Below the pieces are notes generated by a model. That model had not been told where the DNA came from and did not search any database. It was given only the letters and a program-made list of their open reading frames with translations. Source: Corynebacterium cystitidis (GTDB lineage: Bacteria; Actinomycetota; Actinomycetes; Mycobacteriales; Mycobacteriaceae). Taken from it: a stretch of DNA of 64,000 nt. Every line of letters begins with the position of its first letter. The first letter of the stretch is position 1. Below are positions 1 to 8,511 of this stretch, one piece after another. The DNA is taken from the NCBI RefSeq assembly GCF_900187295.1, contig NZ_LT906473.1, forward strand, positions 1,302,001 to 1,366,000, given 5' to 3'. The position numbers and the translations under genes are program-made.

Positions 1-118
1 TACCACCCACCATAATCTGCACGCAGTGGGAAAATTAGGGCTTTTCAAATGCTACGAGTGGTCTTACCCTGCTACTGAAGATTTACGCTGTTTGGGGTTT
101 TCGTACGATGTGCTGGTC
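1..118. other. Window edge, no gene recognised
   Basis: I see no convincing coding sequence. The short open frame on the plus strand has no ribosome-binding site and no family resemblance. The stretch precedes the duplicated segment that starts near 119. Confidence 0.4.
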
Positions 119-136
119 GGGGGTAGAAACACGGAA

Positions 137-162
137 GCGCACCTACCATGGTGGCGGTGCGC
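137..162. terminator. Hairpin downstream of the kinase pseudogene
   Basis: GCGCACC and GGTGCGC form a 7-bp outer stem around an ACCATGGT core. A second CCCCGCG..CGC.GGGG hairpin follows at about 187-212. It sits downstream of the minus-strand pseudogene, and copy 2 has a longer hairpin in the equivalent place. There is no clear T-run, so terminator function is inferred. Confidence 0.35.
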
Positions 163-310
163 TGATCCGAGCGGACCCAAGCTCAACCCCGCGCCACACG
201 TGACGCAGGGGGCTTGGCGTGCACGTTAACCATAGGCAAACCACCCTCATTCCGCGCGCGGATGCGGGATTCGGGGGTAACAGACTTCACCTATGGTTCA
301 TATAGGCTGT

Positions 311-829
311 CTAAACGGTTTCAGACGCGTCACTCCCGGGGGTGCGGTACTCCCCCACAAAACGATCAGCTTCAGCGCGGGTTGAAAAGACATGCACGGT
401 AACGTCGTCAAGTGCACGGAGCTTATCGACGATCGCGGGGCGCAACGTCTGCGGAAATTCCTGAGCGAACTGTTCCACTTTCGGTGATGGGTGCTCGCCT
501 TCCCACGGCACATCGTTACGAGGCGTGCCTCGCTGCCGTTCCAGACCATCGAGCGCTGTCTCCATGGAGTAGTCGAGGAAGAACACGGTATCGCAATGAT
601 GCCTCCGCAAATCCATGGTCTGGTTGTAGGTGCCGTCAAGGATCCACTCGTCGCGGTGTTAAACGTTGAGTAGGCGCTGGCGGAACACACCACGTGACAC
701 GGGAGTCTTATCGGCATTCCAGTACAGCATGTCCATATGAGTGACCTCAATGCTGGTCAGGGCGCTGGGCTGGTTGCTGTAGTGCGTTTACCCGGTGCCT
801 GGGACACCGAACACTGTAATCCGTTTCAC
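311..829 (-). pseudogene. P-loop adenylate-kinase-like protein, broken by two stops
   Basis: Read from the GTG at 829, the frame stays aligned with the intact paralogue at 6332-6868 down to the stop at 311, without a frameshift. Codon 14 is TAA. In the intact copy that codon is the Walker A lysine of GAPGTGKT. Codon 57 is also TAA, where the paralogue has a leucine. The rest keeps recognisable blocks such as MDMLYWNADKTPVSRGVFR and DLRRHHCDTVFFLDY, so decay looks fairly recent compared with the duplication. It lies just downstream of lysX on the same strand. A functional product from the shorter frame starting at about 616 is unlikely because the nucleotide-binding loop would be missing. Confidence 0.8.
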
Positions 830-893
830 GATTAATCACCTCGCCAAAACTCAGCTTGACCTTAACCAGAGTGGGCTATATCCCCGTAGTTGG

Positions 894-3800
894 TTAATTA
901 CGTGGTTTAACAAACGGGAAGGCCAGCACCTCACGGATTGTCGTTGACATCAGCAGCAACACCAGCCTGTCAATACCCATCCCCATTCCACCGGTGGGCG
1001 GGAACCCGAATTCCAGGGCCGTCAAGAAATCCTCATCGACTTCCATGGCCTCCACATCACCACCGGCGGCCAACAAAGACTGTTGTTCTAGGCGGGCGCG
1101 CTGTTCCACAGGATCAGCAAGCTCGGTGTAGGCCGTTCCCAATTCCATACCAAAAGCAACCAGATCCCAGCGCTGAGCAATCAGCGGCTGCTCAGGATCC
1201 GCCATTGTCAATGGTGAGGTTTCAGTGGGAAAGCCCGCATAAAACGTTGGGGCCACCGTGGTTGGCTCCACCAATTCGTCGTAAAGCTCCGTGACCAGAT
1301 CCCCAACCGAGGAAGGCTGCAGCCCGTAGCGCTGGGCTAAGTGCTGGTAGCGCTCAAGGGGTGCAGCCAGATCGATCGTTTCTCCGACGGCTTCGGACAC
1401 TGCTTCGACAACATACACCACCGGCCACGGCTTTCCCAGGTCTACGCTCGACCCATCCGGGGCGTCAAGGATGAGCGAGCCGTGGACGGCCAGGGCAGCT
1501 GCGCGCACAATTTCTTCGGTGAGCTCACGCATCGTATCCCAATCGCCAAAGGCTTGATAGACCTCGAGGGAGGTAAATTCAGGGTTGTGGGTGGCATCGA
1601 CACCTTCATTGCGGAAATTACGGCCAATCTCGTAGACCTTCTCAAAACCGCCCACCACTAACCGCTTTAGATAGAGCTCGGGGGCAATCCGCAACGTCAG
1701 GTTTTGGTCATAGGCATTAATGTGGGTACGGAAAGGCCTAGCGTTGGCACCACCATGGATCGTTTGCAGGATCGGAGTTTCCGCCTCCAGGTAACCGTGT
1801 TCCTGTAACACCGAGCGCACCGCCGCGACCGCTTGGCAGCGGGCAATAAATATGCGGCGCGCATCAGGGTTGAGCGCAAAATCCATGTGACGCAGCATCG
1901 CACGAGTGTGAGGATCTGCCGAAGCCACCATGGGCACCGGGACAAGACATTTCGCCGCCATTTCCCACGACTGCACCAGCAAAGAAGGATGCCCCGTACG
2001 CGAAGTACCATGGGTACCGGTGACAGAAATAATGTCGCCACGACCTACCCAACGACGAAAATCAGTATGGGCGGGCTGTGTAGCACGCTCCACAATAAGC
2101 TGAAGCTCGTGTTCGCCTTCAACGATGTCAGCGAAAATAACCCCACCGTGGTTACGGATATAGCGAACCCGACCTGTGACTGACACGGTGCCCTCGCGGA
2201 GTTGATCCTCGCTGGGTTGATCAAGCTCAGCGTTACGCGGCACCCGTGCCGGGTAGGGCTCATGGCCAGTGGCACGCATCTGCTGGACTAACCCATGCCG
2301 GTGTTTTTGTAGTGGCGATAGTTGGCGTGGCGCCAAAGCGGGGCGCAATGCTTCCTGTTCAATCTGCTTAATAAGCTCCGGTTGTCCAAGCGCTGTGGTT
2401 GTGCGGGCACCTCCGAGGGGGAGGAAACCTTCTCCAGCCGCAAAACTAATAAGGCAGCGCGCGGCATGGAAAGAATCCATCACCCCAAGGTAGCGCGGCA
2501 CCCACTCCGGCTGGTACTTCACATTCGACTGATACAGGCTATAAATCTGCCACCACCGTGAAGACAGCACAAGAAACTTAAGCAGCAGTTTCTGTAGTGG
2601 GCTTGCCCCTAACATGGCACCGCGTGTCAGTGCTTCACGGAAGGTGACAAAGTTGAGGGAAAAGCGCTCGATTCCTAGCTCAGGGCCTTCGGTGGCAAGA
2701 GTTGAGACCATAAGCTCAGTAACGCCGCTGACTGCTTGGGGGCTGCGCAGCATCACATCGAGGGAAACACCCCGGCTGCCCCAGGGTACAAACGTTAATA
2801 CCCCCATAGGTTCTCCCTGTGCGTTCCGGGCCATCACCACCACGGTACGGGGATCGCGCGGATCCCCGACTCGCCCCGAGGCCATTGTAAAACCGCGTTC
2901 TTTTTCCGTACGCCAGCTGGTGACCACATGGCGGAGCTCGGCTAGTGCCTCTGCGGACATGTCGCCTTGGCGGGTAATGGACACGGTGTACCCGGCATTT
3001 TTTGCCGCAGCTGAGTCGCGGCGGACCTCCGGTAAATTTTTCAACCGAAATTTCTCGGTAGAGATAACAGCTTCATCGCCTAACCTGGCAATGCTCATCC
3101 CCGCTTGTTGGTAGACACGTGCTCCCACATCTGAGGTGGAAGCCACTGAAAGAATCCAGCCATTATGTGTGCCAATTTTAATCCACTGGTTAACTGCGTC
3201 CGTCCACGACGCCTGCCTACCAATGGGGTCTCCCGCTGCTACGGCCACACCACCGATGAGCCGAAAAGACACAGCTGCCTGGCCATCGCGAGAGAAAATT
3301 GTGGAGCGGTCATCGTTCGCTGCGAAATAGTCCAGGGACCCTGGCGCATCCGACGCAGCTATGATTCGACGCAGAGCACGATATTCATCTTCCGTAGCTG
3401 GTTTTGCCGCAGGAACCCGCAGCAAAACCCGCAGCGCGTTAAGCACTGCCAGTGCCGAAACAGCATGGCTGATAAAAGTGATCCAGCCAGGTGCAACGGT
3501 TTGCACGGTCAAAGCATCTGTGGTGGCGTTGATACTCAGCGCGGTATCAAAGGCAAGAAGCACCCCATAGCCCGGCCCGAAGCCTGTGAAGAACAGCAAC
3601 AACAACCAGGTAATAACTACTGATAGCCCAAGCCCTGCAACAAGGGCTCCAAGCGCCGCATACTTGCTGCGCCGCAGCCGGGCCGGAAAATCTTTAATAG
3701 CTGTTGCAGCGCACCATAACCAGCCGAATGCAGCGACAAGGCTGATGACCGTATAGACAATGTCTCTCGGTGTGTAGCTGTACAGCCCCACCAACATTGC

Positions 3801-4082
3801 CCCGCCGTAGCCAAGGCTCACTAGCGCAGACATTCCCGGGAAGAGAGCTATATAGGTGATAAAGGCAGCTCTCAAACCGCGTAACATCCCGGAGACAAGC
3901 AGGCTTGTAATCACCAATAGGACAAGTGTTGGGAAGGCAGGCAATCCGGCAAGGAAAAAGACTGTGTAGATTGCATCTACCAATTTTGGATTAATCTCGC
4001 CCAGGATTATGCCCACAGCCAACCACAACACGCTTAACTGTGCAGCACCAAGAATGAGGTGTGATTGCCAATGAGAACGCAT
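894..4082 (-). CDS. lysX: Bifunctional lysylphosphatidylglycerol synthetase / lysine--tRNA ligase LysX
   Basis: The 1062-residue protein has the two-domain actinobacterial LysX architecture. The first roughly 220 residues are hydrophobic membrane segments. An MprF-like aminoacyl-transfer domain (DUF2156 type) follows to about residue 560, then an OB-fold anticodon-binding region from about 640, and a class II lysyl-tRNA synthetase core from about 740. Motif 2 is visible as FRNEGVDATHNPEFTSLEVY and motif 3 as GMGMGIDRLVLLL. The family charges tRNA with lysine and moves the lysine onto phosphatidylglycerol, which lowers surface negative charge and protects against cationic peptides. The start is ATG at 4082; I see no strong ribosome-binding site. 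The gene follows a hydrolase and a DUF998 gene on the same strand. A separate housekeeping lysS probably exists elsewhere. Confidence 0.93.
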   Translation of the reverse strand: MRSHWQSHLILGAAQLSVLWLAVGIILGEINPKLVDAIYTVFFLAGLPAFPTLVLLVITSLLVSGMLRGLRAAFITYIALFPGMSALVSLGYGGAMLVGLYSYTPRDIVYTVISLVAAFGWLWCAATAIKDFPARLRRSKYAALGALVAGLGLSVVITWLLLLFFTGFGPGYGVLLAFDTALSINATTDALTVQTVAPGWITFISHAVSALAVLNALRVLLRVPAAKPATEDEYRALRRIIAASDAPGSLDYFAANDDRSTIFSRDGQAAVSFRLIGGVAVAAGDPIGRQASWTDAVNQWIKIGTHNGWILSVASTSDVGARVYQQAGMSIARLGDEAVISTEKFRLKNLPEVRRDSAAAKNAGYTVSITRQGDMSAEALAELRHVVTSWRTEKERGFTMASGRVGDPRDPRTVVVMARNAQGEPMGVLTFVPWGSRGVSLDVMLRSPQAVSGVTELMVSTLATEGPELGIERFSLNFVTFREALTRGAMLGASPLQKLLLKFLVLSSRWWQIYSLYQSNVKYQPEWVPRYLGVMDSFHAARCLISFAAGEGFLPLGGARTTTALGQPELIKQIEQEALRPALAPRQLSPLQKHRHGLVQQMRATGHEPYPARVPRNAELDQPSEDQLREGTVSVTGRVRYIRNHGGVIFADIVEGEHELQLIVERATQPAHTDFRRWVGRGDIISVTGTHGTSRTGHPSLLVQSWEMAAKCLVPVPMVASADPHTRAMLRHMDFALNPDARRIFIARCQAVAAVRSVLQEHGYLEAETPILQTIHGGANARPFRTHINAYDQNLTLRIAPELYLKRLVVGGFEKVYEIGRNFRNEGVDATHNPEFTSLEVYQAFGDWDTMRELTEEIVRAAALAVHGSLILDAPDGSSVDLGKPWPVVYVVEAVSEAVGETIDLAAPLERYQHLAQRYGLQPSSVGDLVTELYDELVEPTTVAPTFYAGFPTETSPLTMADPEQPLIAQRWDLVAFGMELGTAYTELADPVEQRARLEQQSLLAAGGDVEAMEVDEDFLTALEFGFPPTGGMGMGIDRLVLLLMSTTIREVLAFPFVKPRN

Positions 4083-4141
4083 TGGTTAATTCTAACGCCG
4101 AGTAACCCGCCAAGCTCGCATTGGGACACACTTCAAGGAAG

Positions 4142-4849
4142 CTAGAGGAAGGGCTGGACCAAATGAGGTTTGGTTAACGGAAACATGTGATGCGAAGGCA
4201 CCACTTCAACCCGATCTGCTTGTAGGGTCTTGGCTAACTTGAGTTGTTGGCCCACAAACGCGGAATCCCAGTTGGAGTTGCTGATCAGCATGGTTGTTTC
4301 GATCCCGGAAGTTGAACCTGCATTAATTAGTTCTCCTACGGCGTGCTGTTTTGGCCGGGATAAGGCAAGATCTGTAAGCCATGAACGGGTATTTGGCACT
4401 CCTGCGTATGCTCGCCAACTGTCCTTTCCTGCCACGTATCCGGCTGCGGTAGCTAGGCTGCGCGCAAGGGGCAACGCGATGCCAGCCACAGGAGATATAA
4501 GTTCAACATAGGCTTTTCGACGCTTCGCCTGCCGCATAATCGCATCGGCGCGCGGCGTCGGGTGGTGCCTGTGATCGGGCAGGATTGGTTCGGTCGGGTC
4601 TACTAACACCACCCGGTTGACCTCGTCGGGAAAGCGTAACATCCATTCGATAGCGAGAAGCCCACCCAAGGAATGCCCAAACAGATTCACTTGCTCAGAA
4701 GGTACGGCGATCTGGTTACGGATGGCCTCAAGTGGTTGAGTCAATAGCGGATCACCTGTCCACATCGGCCCGGTTACCTCGTGGGAAGCGGGAAAGAGCC
4801 GGTGGTAGTCAGTAGGCAGGCATCCCCATGCGGGAAGAAGAATCCACAT
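4142..4849 (-). CDS. Alpha/beta hydrolase family protein
   Basis: A typical alpha/beta-hydrolase nucleophile elbow GHSLGG is present, with the serine near residue 60 of the chosen protein. It is followed by WMLRFPDEVNRVVLVDP, the usual strand after the nucleophile. A C-terminal SHHMFPLTKP could supply the catalytic histidine. The open frame reaches further upstream, to 4918, but that part overlaps the end of the DUF998 gene and looks non-coding. I chose the ATG at 4849 (MWILLPAWGC); ATG at 4858 is equally possible. No signal peptide is seen. The substrate cannot be told from sequence. The overlap with the DUF998 gene suggests co-translation. Confidence 0.75.
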   Translation of the reverse strand: MWILLPAWGCLPTDYHRLFPASHEVTGPMWTGDPLLTQPLEAIRNQIAVPSEQVNLFGHSLGGLLAIEWMLRFPDEVNRVVLVDPTEPILPDHRHHPTPRADAIMRQAKRRKAYVELISPVAGIALPLARSLATAAGYVAGKDSWRAYAGVPNTRSWLTDLALSRPKQHAVGELINAGSTSGIETTMLISNSNWDSAFVGQQLKLAKTLQADRVEVVPSHHMFPLTKPHLVQPFL

Positions 4850-5462
4850 CTTTTGCATCGTAGCTAAACAGCAACCACATACTGGCAACGGTTGTGGCAG
4901 CCACCCCAATTTGGACACGCTGGCTGTAACCGACCGGGAAGCCGAACGCCTCGCCGGACAACAAAACTACTGTGGCTACTAAGTAGACAACCATTAAGGC
5001 AACAAACCAAGCCCGATAATGGTGTAACCGCACGGCTAGGAAAGCAGCAGTTACTACCATGAGCATCTGCATGCCAGCAACCGCCACGGAGGCAGCCACG
5101 TGCACGGTGAGCCCCGTCTGCCCGGTGCAGGAGGGAAGGGACTCCGCGCACCGAAGCGGAAAGGCCACATCCAGGAAAGTGAACAGGGCCTGTCCAGCTA
5201 GTGCGAAAAGGAGTAGCTTGTGGGCAATGCCCAGGCGGGGTCGGTGTAGACACCAGAGCAGTCCTGCTCCAGCGAAACTACAAAGGGCCCAGATCACGTC
5301 ACTCGTCGCAAATATTCGGCGGTAAGGGCTGCTCAACGCCGAATACTCAGACAGATAAGAGACTGCGGGCGATAGAGGAAAACCCAGCAGCGCCTCATGA
5401 ATAAAGGTAGAGTACGCGACCGCGCCAAGCAGCATTACTGCGGCGGAAGCAACTTTAAACAT
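4809..5462 (-). CDS. DUF998 domain-containing membrane protein
   Basis: The 217-residue protein is strongly hydrophobic, with about six predicted membrane segments. Near residue 36 it carries the SYLSEY motif characteristic of the DUF998 family, whose biochemical role is unknown to me. The start is the ATG at 5462 (MFKVASAAVM). Its 3' end overlaps the downstream hydrolase gene by about 40 bp, so the two are probably one transcription unit leading toward lysX. A role in the envelope alongside LysX is only suggested by position. Confidence 0.72.
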   Translation of the reverse strand: MFKVASAAVMLLGAVAYSTFIHEALLGFPLSPAVSYLSEYSALSSPYRRIFATSDVIWALCSFAGAGLLWCLHRPRLGIAHKLLLFALAGQALFTFLDVAFPLRCAESLPSCTGQTGLTVHVAASVAVAGMQMLMVVTAAFLAVRLHHYRAWFVALMVVYLVATVVLLSGEAFGFPVGYSQRVQIGVAATTVASMWLLFSYDAKDVDSSSRMGMPAY

Positions 5463-5779
5463 CTTTGCACCTTAACCAGCCTGGTGCCGGGATACAACTA
5501 TCTCAGGCTATTCGAACAGTGGGGGTCTACGGTGATACTTGCACTTTTTGGGTTGGGCACGATAGTCAACTTGATACCACAACAGTGCAGGAAAGTACAC
5601 CTCCCCCACCGAGAACTACACACGCGAGCTTGTCGACGCCGTCCCTGGCCTTCACCTTAGTTTTTAACCGGTGCGTATTCTTCTCAACGTAGTAGTGGGG
5701 TGTGAAAACGATTTTTAAAGAAAGCAGCCGCTTAATTGTGGCCCGTATTGGAGATAGGACGCGATGATGGCGGTGGAGG
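5463..5779. other. Intergenic, nothing recognised
   Basis: This spacer upstream of the DUF998 gene presumably contains its promoter. No open frame with a ribosome-binding site or family resemblance is visible. The last part, from about 5738, may belong to the RelE-like remnant that follows. Confidence 0.4.
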
Positions 5780-5872
5780 GTGGGCGACTACCGGTTTATC
5801 GCCAGCATTCACGACGAGGAAATCACCATTATTACCGTTAACCTTGGCCACCGGCGCAGTCTGTACGACTGA
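5780..5872 (+). pseudogene. RelE/ParE-family toxin C-terminal remnant
   Basis: The plus-strand frame encodes VGDYRFIASIHDEEITIITV followed by NLGHRRSLYD and a stop. This is the C-terminal signature of RelE-type toxins (WRxRVGDYR...VGHRRxVY). Upstream in frame, WRWR is preceded directly by a TGA at 5765-5767, and the N-terminal half is missing. No antitoxin gene is next to it. It lies about 80 bp from a tRNA gene. I treat it as the leftover of a lost toxin-antitoxin module. Confidence 0.65.
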
Positions 5873-5952
5873 TGTGCCTTGACTTAGCAAGGATCAGTGA
5901 TACTCACCAGCCGGCTCGTTTCTTTATCACCCCGGTGTGTGTTTCCGCACAG

Positions 5953-6028
5953 TGGTACCCCGTACGGGATTTGAACCCGTGTTACCGCCGTGAGAGGGCG
6001 GCGTCCTAGGCCACTAGACGAACGGGGC
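5953..6028 (-). tRNA. tRNA-Glu (CTC)
   Basis: The reverse complement folds as a 76-nt tRNA with encoded CCA. The acceptor stem is GCCCCGT/ACGGGGT with a G-U first pair. The anticodon arm is CCGCC-CTCTCAC-GGCGG with CTC at positions 34-36, and the T arm contains GGTTCAAAT. The sequence is identical to the tRNA at 30478-30553. Confidence 0.95.
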
Positions 6029-6164
6029 CTTGTGCTCGCATGTGCGACTTGTTAACAATAAGTGAACGCACAGTATTCACACAAATCGTCAGGTGGCAGG
6101 CCAAAACGGGACGCGATTATCAAGTGGCTGACTCGCAAGACTTCCGGAGGCGGAAACACAGCAA

Positions 6165-6200
6165 CGCACCTACCCCTAAGGGTCCTAAGGGGTCGGTGCG
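6165..6200. terminator. Long hairpin between kinase gene and tRNA-Glu
   Basis: CGCACCTACCCCTAAGG pairs with CCTAAGGGGTCGGTGCG over 17 positions with two mismatches and a very short loop. It lies downstream of the minus-strand gene that ends at 6332. It lacks an obvious T-run on either strand, so it may be a terminator or a palindromic repeat. Confidence 0.45.
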
Positions 6201-6331
6201 CTGTGCCGAATGTATCCAAGCTCTCCCCCGCGCCACACGTGATGCAGGGGGCTTGGCGTACGAATCCACCATAGGCAACCCGCTAGTACTTTGATAGGGG
6301 TACAAATATTCAGGGGTGCCACTATTCATCT

Positions 6332-6868
6332 TCAATTCATGTTGGCAGCTGATGAAGTCCCAGAAGTGCCACCTGCGGGGGTGCGTGCCTGCACAAGAAA
6401 GTCATCGGCCTCAGTGCGGGAAGAAAAAACGTGGACAGTAACCCCGTCAAGAGCTTGGAGCTTATCGACGATCGCGGGGCGCAACGTACGCGGGAATGCA
6501 TGGATAGACTCCCACACCTTCGGTGACGGATGCTCCCCTTCCCAGGGGACGTCGGCACGCGCTTTGTTGCGCTGCGCCTCAAGGCCACCCAACGCAGTTT
6601 CGACGGGATAATCCAAAAAGAACACCGTATCGCAATGATGCAGACGTAGATCAATGGTCTGGTTGTAAGTGCCGTCGATAATCCACTGCTCACGGTGCAA
6701 AACGTTAAGCAGGCGGGTCCGGAACACTCCCCGACTAACAGGTGTTTTGTCCGCATTCCAGTACAGCAAGTCCATGTGTGTCACTTCTATTCCGGTGATA
6801 TCACTGAGCTGATTGCTGAAGTGGGTCTTGCCCGTTCCGGGTGCACCAATAACCAGGATCCGTTTCAC
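6332..6868 (-). CDS. P-loop NTPase, adenylate-kinase/topology-modulation (FlaR-like) family
   Basis: The 178-residue protein begins with a Walker A loop GAPGTGKT at residues 8-15. It continues with the pattern HMD.LYW and W..DGTY, then DTVFFLDYP, typical of the small adenylate-kinase-related 'topology modulation' proteins. The substrate of these proteins is not established to my knowledge. The start is GTG at 6868, giving MKRILVIGAPG. The C-terminal tail is rich in Ala, Gly, Ser and Thr and probably unstructured. A pseudogene copy lies at 311-829. Confidence 0.75.
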   Translation of the reverse strand: MKRILVIGAPGTGKTHFSNQLSDITGIEVTHMDLLYWNADKTPVSRGVFRTRLLNVLHREQWIIDGTYNQTIDLRLHHCDTVFFLDYPVETALGGLEAQRNKARADVPWEGEHPSPKVWESIHAFPRTLRPAIVDKLQALDGVTVHVFSSRTEADDFLVQARTPAGGTSGTSSAANMN

Positions 6869-7085
6869 GCCTTCGTCCCTTTCCCATCACGTTGCTGGTA
6901 GCGCCAAGCTACAAACAGCGGGCATCAACCAACACTGCTCGTAGACAATACCAGTACAGGCTGTACCCCAACTGGGCCACATCAAAGCCCGAATCACTGA
7001 GCTCAGCGCACACGTACGGTTTGACGTCGGTTGGGCTTTCCGATGGGTCCAAGCTAAGAGGAAATCCGGTGCCAGGCGCTCAACC

Positions 7086-7353
7086 CTCCGACTGCTAGGC
7101 CACCCAAGCCCGCTACCGCTGGATTCACGATTACGATCTTGCCCGCCCGATCGCCATCATCGGCATGATTTGGGCTATGTCAATTGCTTCACACTTTACT
7201 CCGGCCTTTTACTCAGACAAGTGGTACCCCTCTGCAATGCTTGCGGTACTCGTCGGAGTGTCCACTGCAATTATTCTGACTAACGGCCCGCAGCTGGCCA
7301 CTTACTATGGTTACGGAATGCACGCGACGAACATCCTACTACTGGGTTTAGCA
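7086..7353 (+). pseudogene. Fragment of YeiB/DUF418-type membrane protein
   Basis: The DNA aligns with the 5' end of the intact gene at 16331, from GCCACCCAAGCCCGCTACC through GGGTTTAGCAC. A one-base loss near ACCGCTGGATTC shifts the frame, and about 15 bases are inserted after GGCATGATT. The match stops abruptly at about 7353. Only the first 80 or so of 430 codons remain, so this is a dead fragment of a paralogous gene. Confidence 0.8.
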
Positions 7354-7640
7354 CACGAACCCTCCGCACCAAGGTACGACGGAAAGTCTTAACCTCATGC
7401 TCGAAAGAGTTATTAAGTACCAGCCTCATGGTCCCGCCCTCGGGTAATACGGACACGAGGTGGCACCCTCAGTTGCCTTAGCCAAAACACGCCATCAGTC
7501 ATCACAAGCGACGATACGCACCCCTTCGCTCACCCCCCTTTCGCTAAACGCGATCCAGAACTCGAAATTGGCAGTCGTCGCAGGATGCTACTTCCTATCC
7601 TTCACACCCCAATAATAAATGACCAGGGGTCTGCCCTTTT
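7354..7640. other. Intergenic, nothing recognised
   Basis: No further match to the YeiB-like gene and no convincing coding frame is seen. The right end leads into the repeated leader of the lipoprotein array. Confidence 0.35.
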
Positions 7641-7722
7641 CATTGTTGGTTCACGTTCTGCGAGGTGGTGGCGGGTATGGCAGGATGATGGGCGTTGGTG
7701 TTTCAACTCGGGGGAGGACCTA

Positions 7723-8379
7723 TTGCAACGTAGAGGTTTTTCTGTTGTAGCTAGTGTTGTTTGTGCTGGTGTGTTGTCAGCATGTTCTGGTGTGTTGGGT
7801 GGGCCGGGTACGGTCACAGTGCCCGAGCAAGGAACGACAGAACACGGTGCTGGGACAGAAGCCGGTGCTGCTGGGACTCTGGGTGAAGCATCACATCCTG
7901 TGGCGCCGAAAGCTGATGCGTTCCCTTTCGATTCCGGCAGCATAAGGATCGGCCCGTTCGATCCGGACGAGTTGTATCCTGACGTGTTTGATCCATGTCA
8001 GGAAATCTCAACAGAAGAGATCGAGGAACGAGGCTTCACCACAGACGGAATCACCATGTCAGAAGGGTCGGGCTCACTTTTGGGGTGTACTTTCATCGCG
8101 GGTCCGCAACACCCGAAAATTGTCTTCACTGTGTATGGAAACCTAGCAAGCAAGCAAGACCATATTGATGGTGGGGTGTATTCCCATGAGGTGGAATCCG
8201 ACGTCTTGGACGGAGTGTTTGAGTACGTCATGGAGACTGACGGCCCACGTATGTGCCGTATTGGGATCGAAACCGAACGCGGAACCATCGGAGTCATCGC
8301 TAACGGTGACTATTACGGCACATCGAAAGAACAAGCATGTGCAAGTGCACTGCAGTTACTTGAATCATTCACACACTAG
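7723..8379 (+). CDS. Lipoprotein of DUF3558-like type, copy 1
   Basis: I place the start at TTG 7723 because GGGGGAGGA lies four bases upstream and the product then has a standard lipoprotein signal (QRRGF..., lipobox LSAC, Cys near residue 21). An ATG further upstream would add a non-signal-like extension. The mature part begins with a Thr/Glu/Ala-rich linker, then FDPDELYPDVFDPCQEIS and ...EEIEERGF. This DPC..IS..E...G pattern is what I know from DUF3558 lipoproteins of Corynebacteriales. Three further Cys probably pair with it. The function is unknown. It is the first of three paralogues leading into a PPE/EspB-like gene. Confidence 0.7.
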   Translation: MQRRGFSVVASVVCAGVLSACSGVLGGPGTVTVPEQGTTEHGAGTEAGAAGTLGEASHPVAPKADAFPFDSGSIRIGPFDPDELYPDVFDPCQEISTEEIEERGFTTDGITMSEGSGSLLGCTFIAGPQHPKIVFTVYGNLASKQDHIDGGVYSHEVESDVLDGVFEYVMETDGPRMCRIGIETERGTIGVIANGDYYGTSKEQACASALQLLESFTH

Positions 8380-8511
8380 CGAGGCATTACTGCAATCTCA
8401 CACAAACACGGAGCTGGGATCTATTCTTGTGTTGTTGGTTCAAGTGCTGCGTGGTGGTGGCGGGTGTGGCAGGATGGTGGGCGTTGGTGTGTCAACTCGG
8501 GGGAGGATCCA

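Larger units (their letters stand above)
119..830. repeat. Diverged segmental duplication, copy 1 (partner 6151-6868)
   Basis: The segment matches 6151-6868 over its whole length. It has the same GAAACAC..GCACCTACC start, a hairpin of the same type, the shared motif GCCACACGTGA.GCAGGGGG, and then a P-loop kinase-like gene read on the minus strand. In this copy the coding part carries two nonsense codons. The two copies have diverged clearly, so the duplication is not recent. Confidence 0.75.
6151..6868. repeat. Diverged segmental duplication, copy 2 (partner 119-830)
   Basis: This is the better preserved copy of the duplicated segment and contains the intact P-loop gene. The non-coding part (6151-6300) shares the hairpin position and the GCCACACGTGA.GCAGGGGG block with copy 1. 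The tRNA-Glu upstream of it is not part of the duplication. Confidence 0.75.

Noticed and set aside
26..229. 67-codon plus-strand frame at the window start
   Set aside because: It runs through the hairpin of the duplicated segment and has no counterpart in the other copy.
894..4082. lysX as two genes fused by an assembly error
   Set aside because: The two-domain form is normal for actinobacterial LysX and the linker region reads through cleanly.
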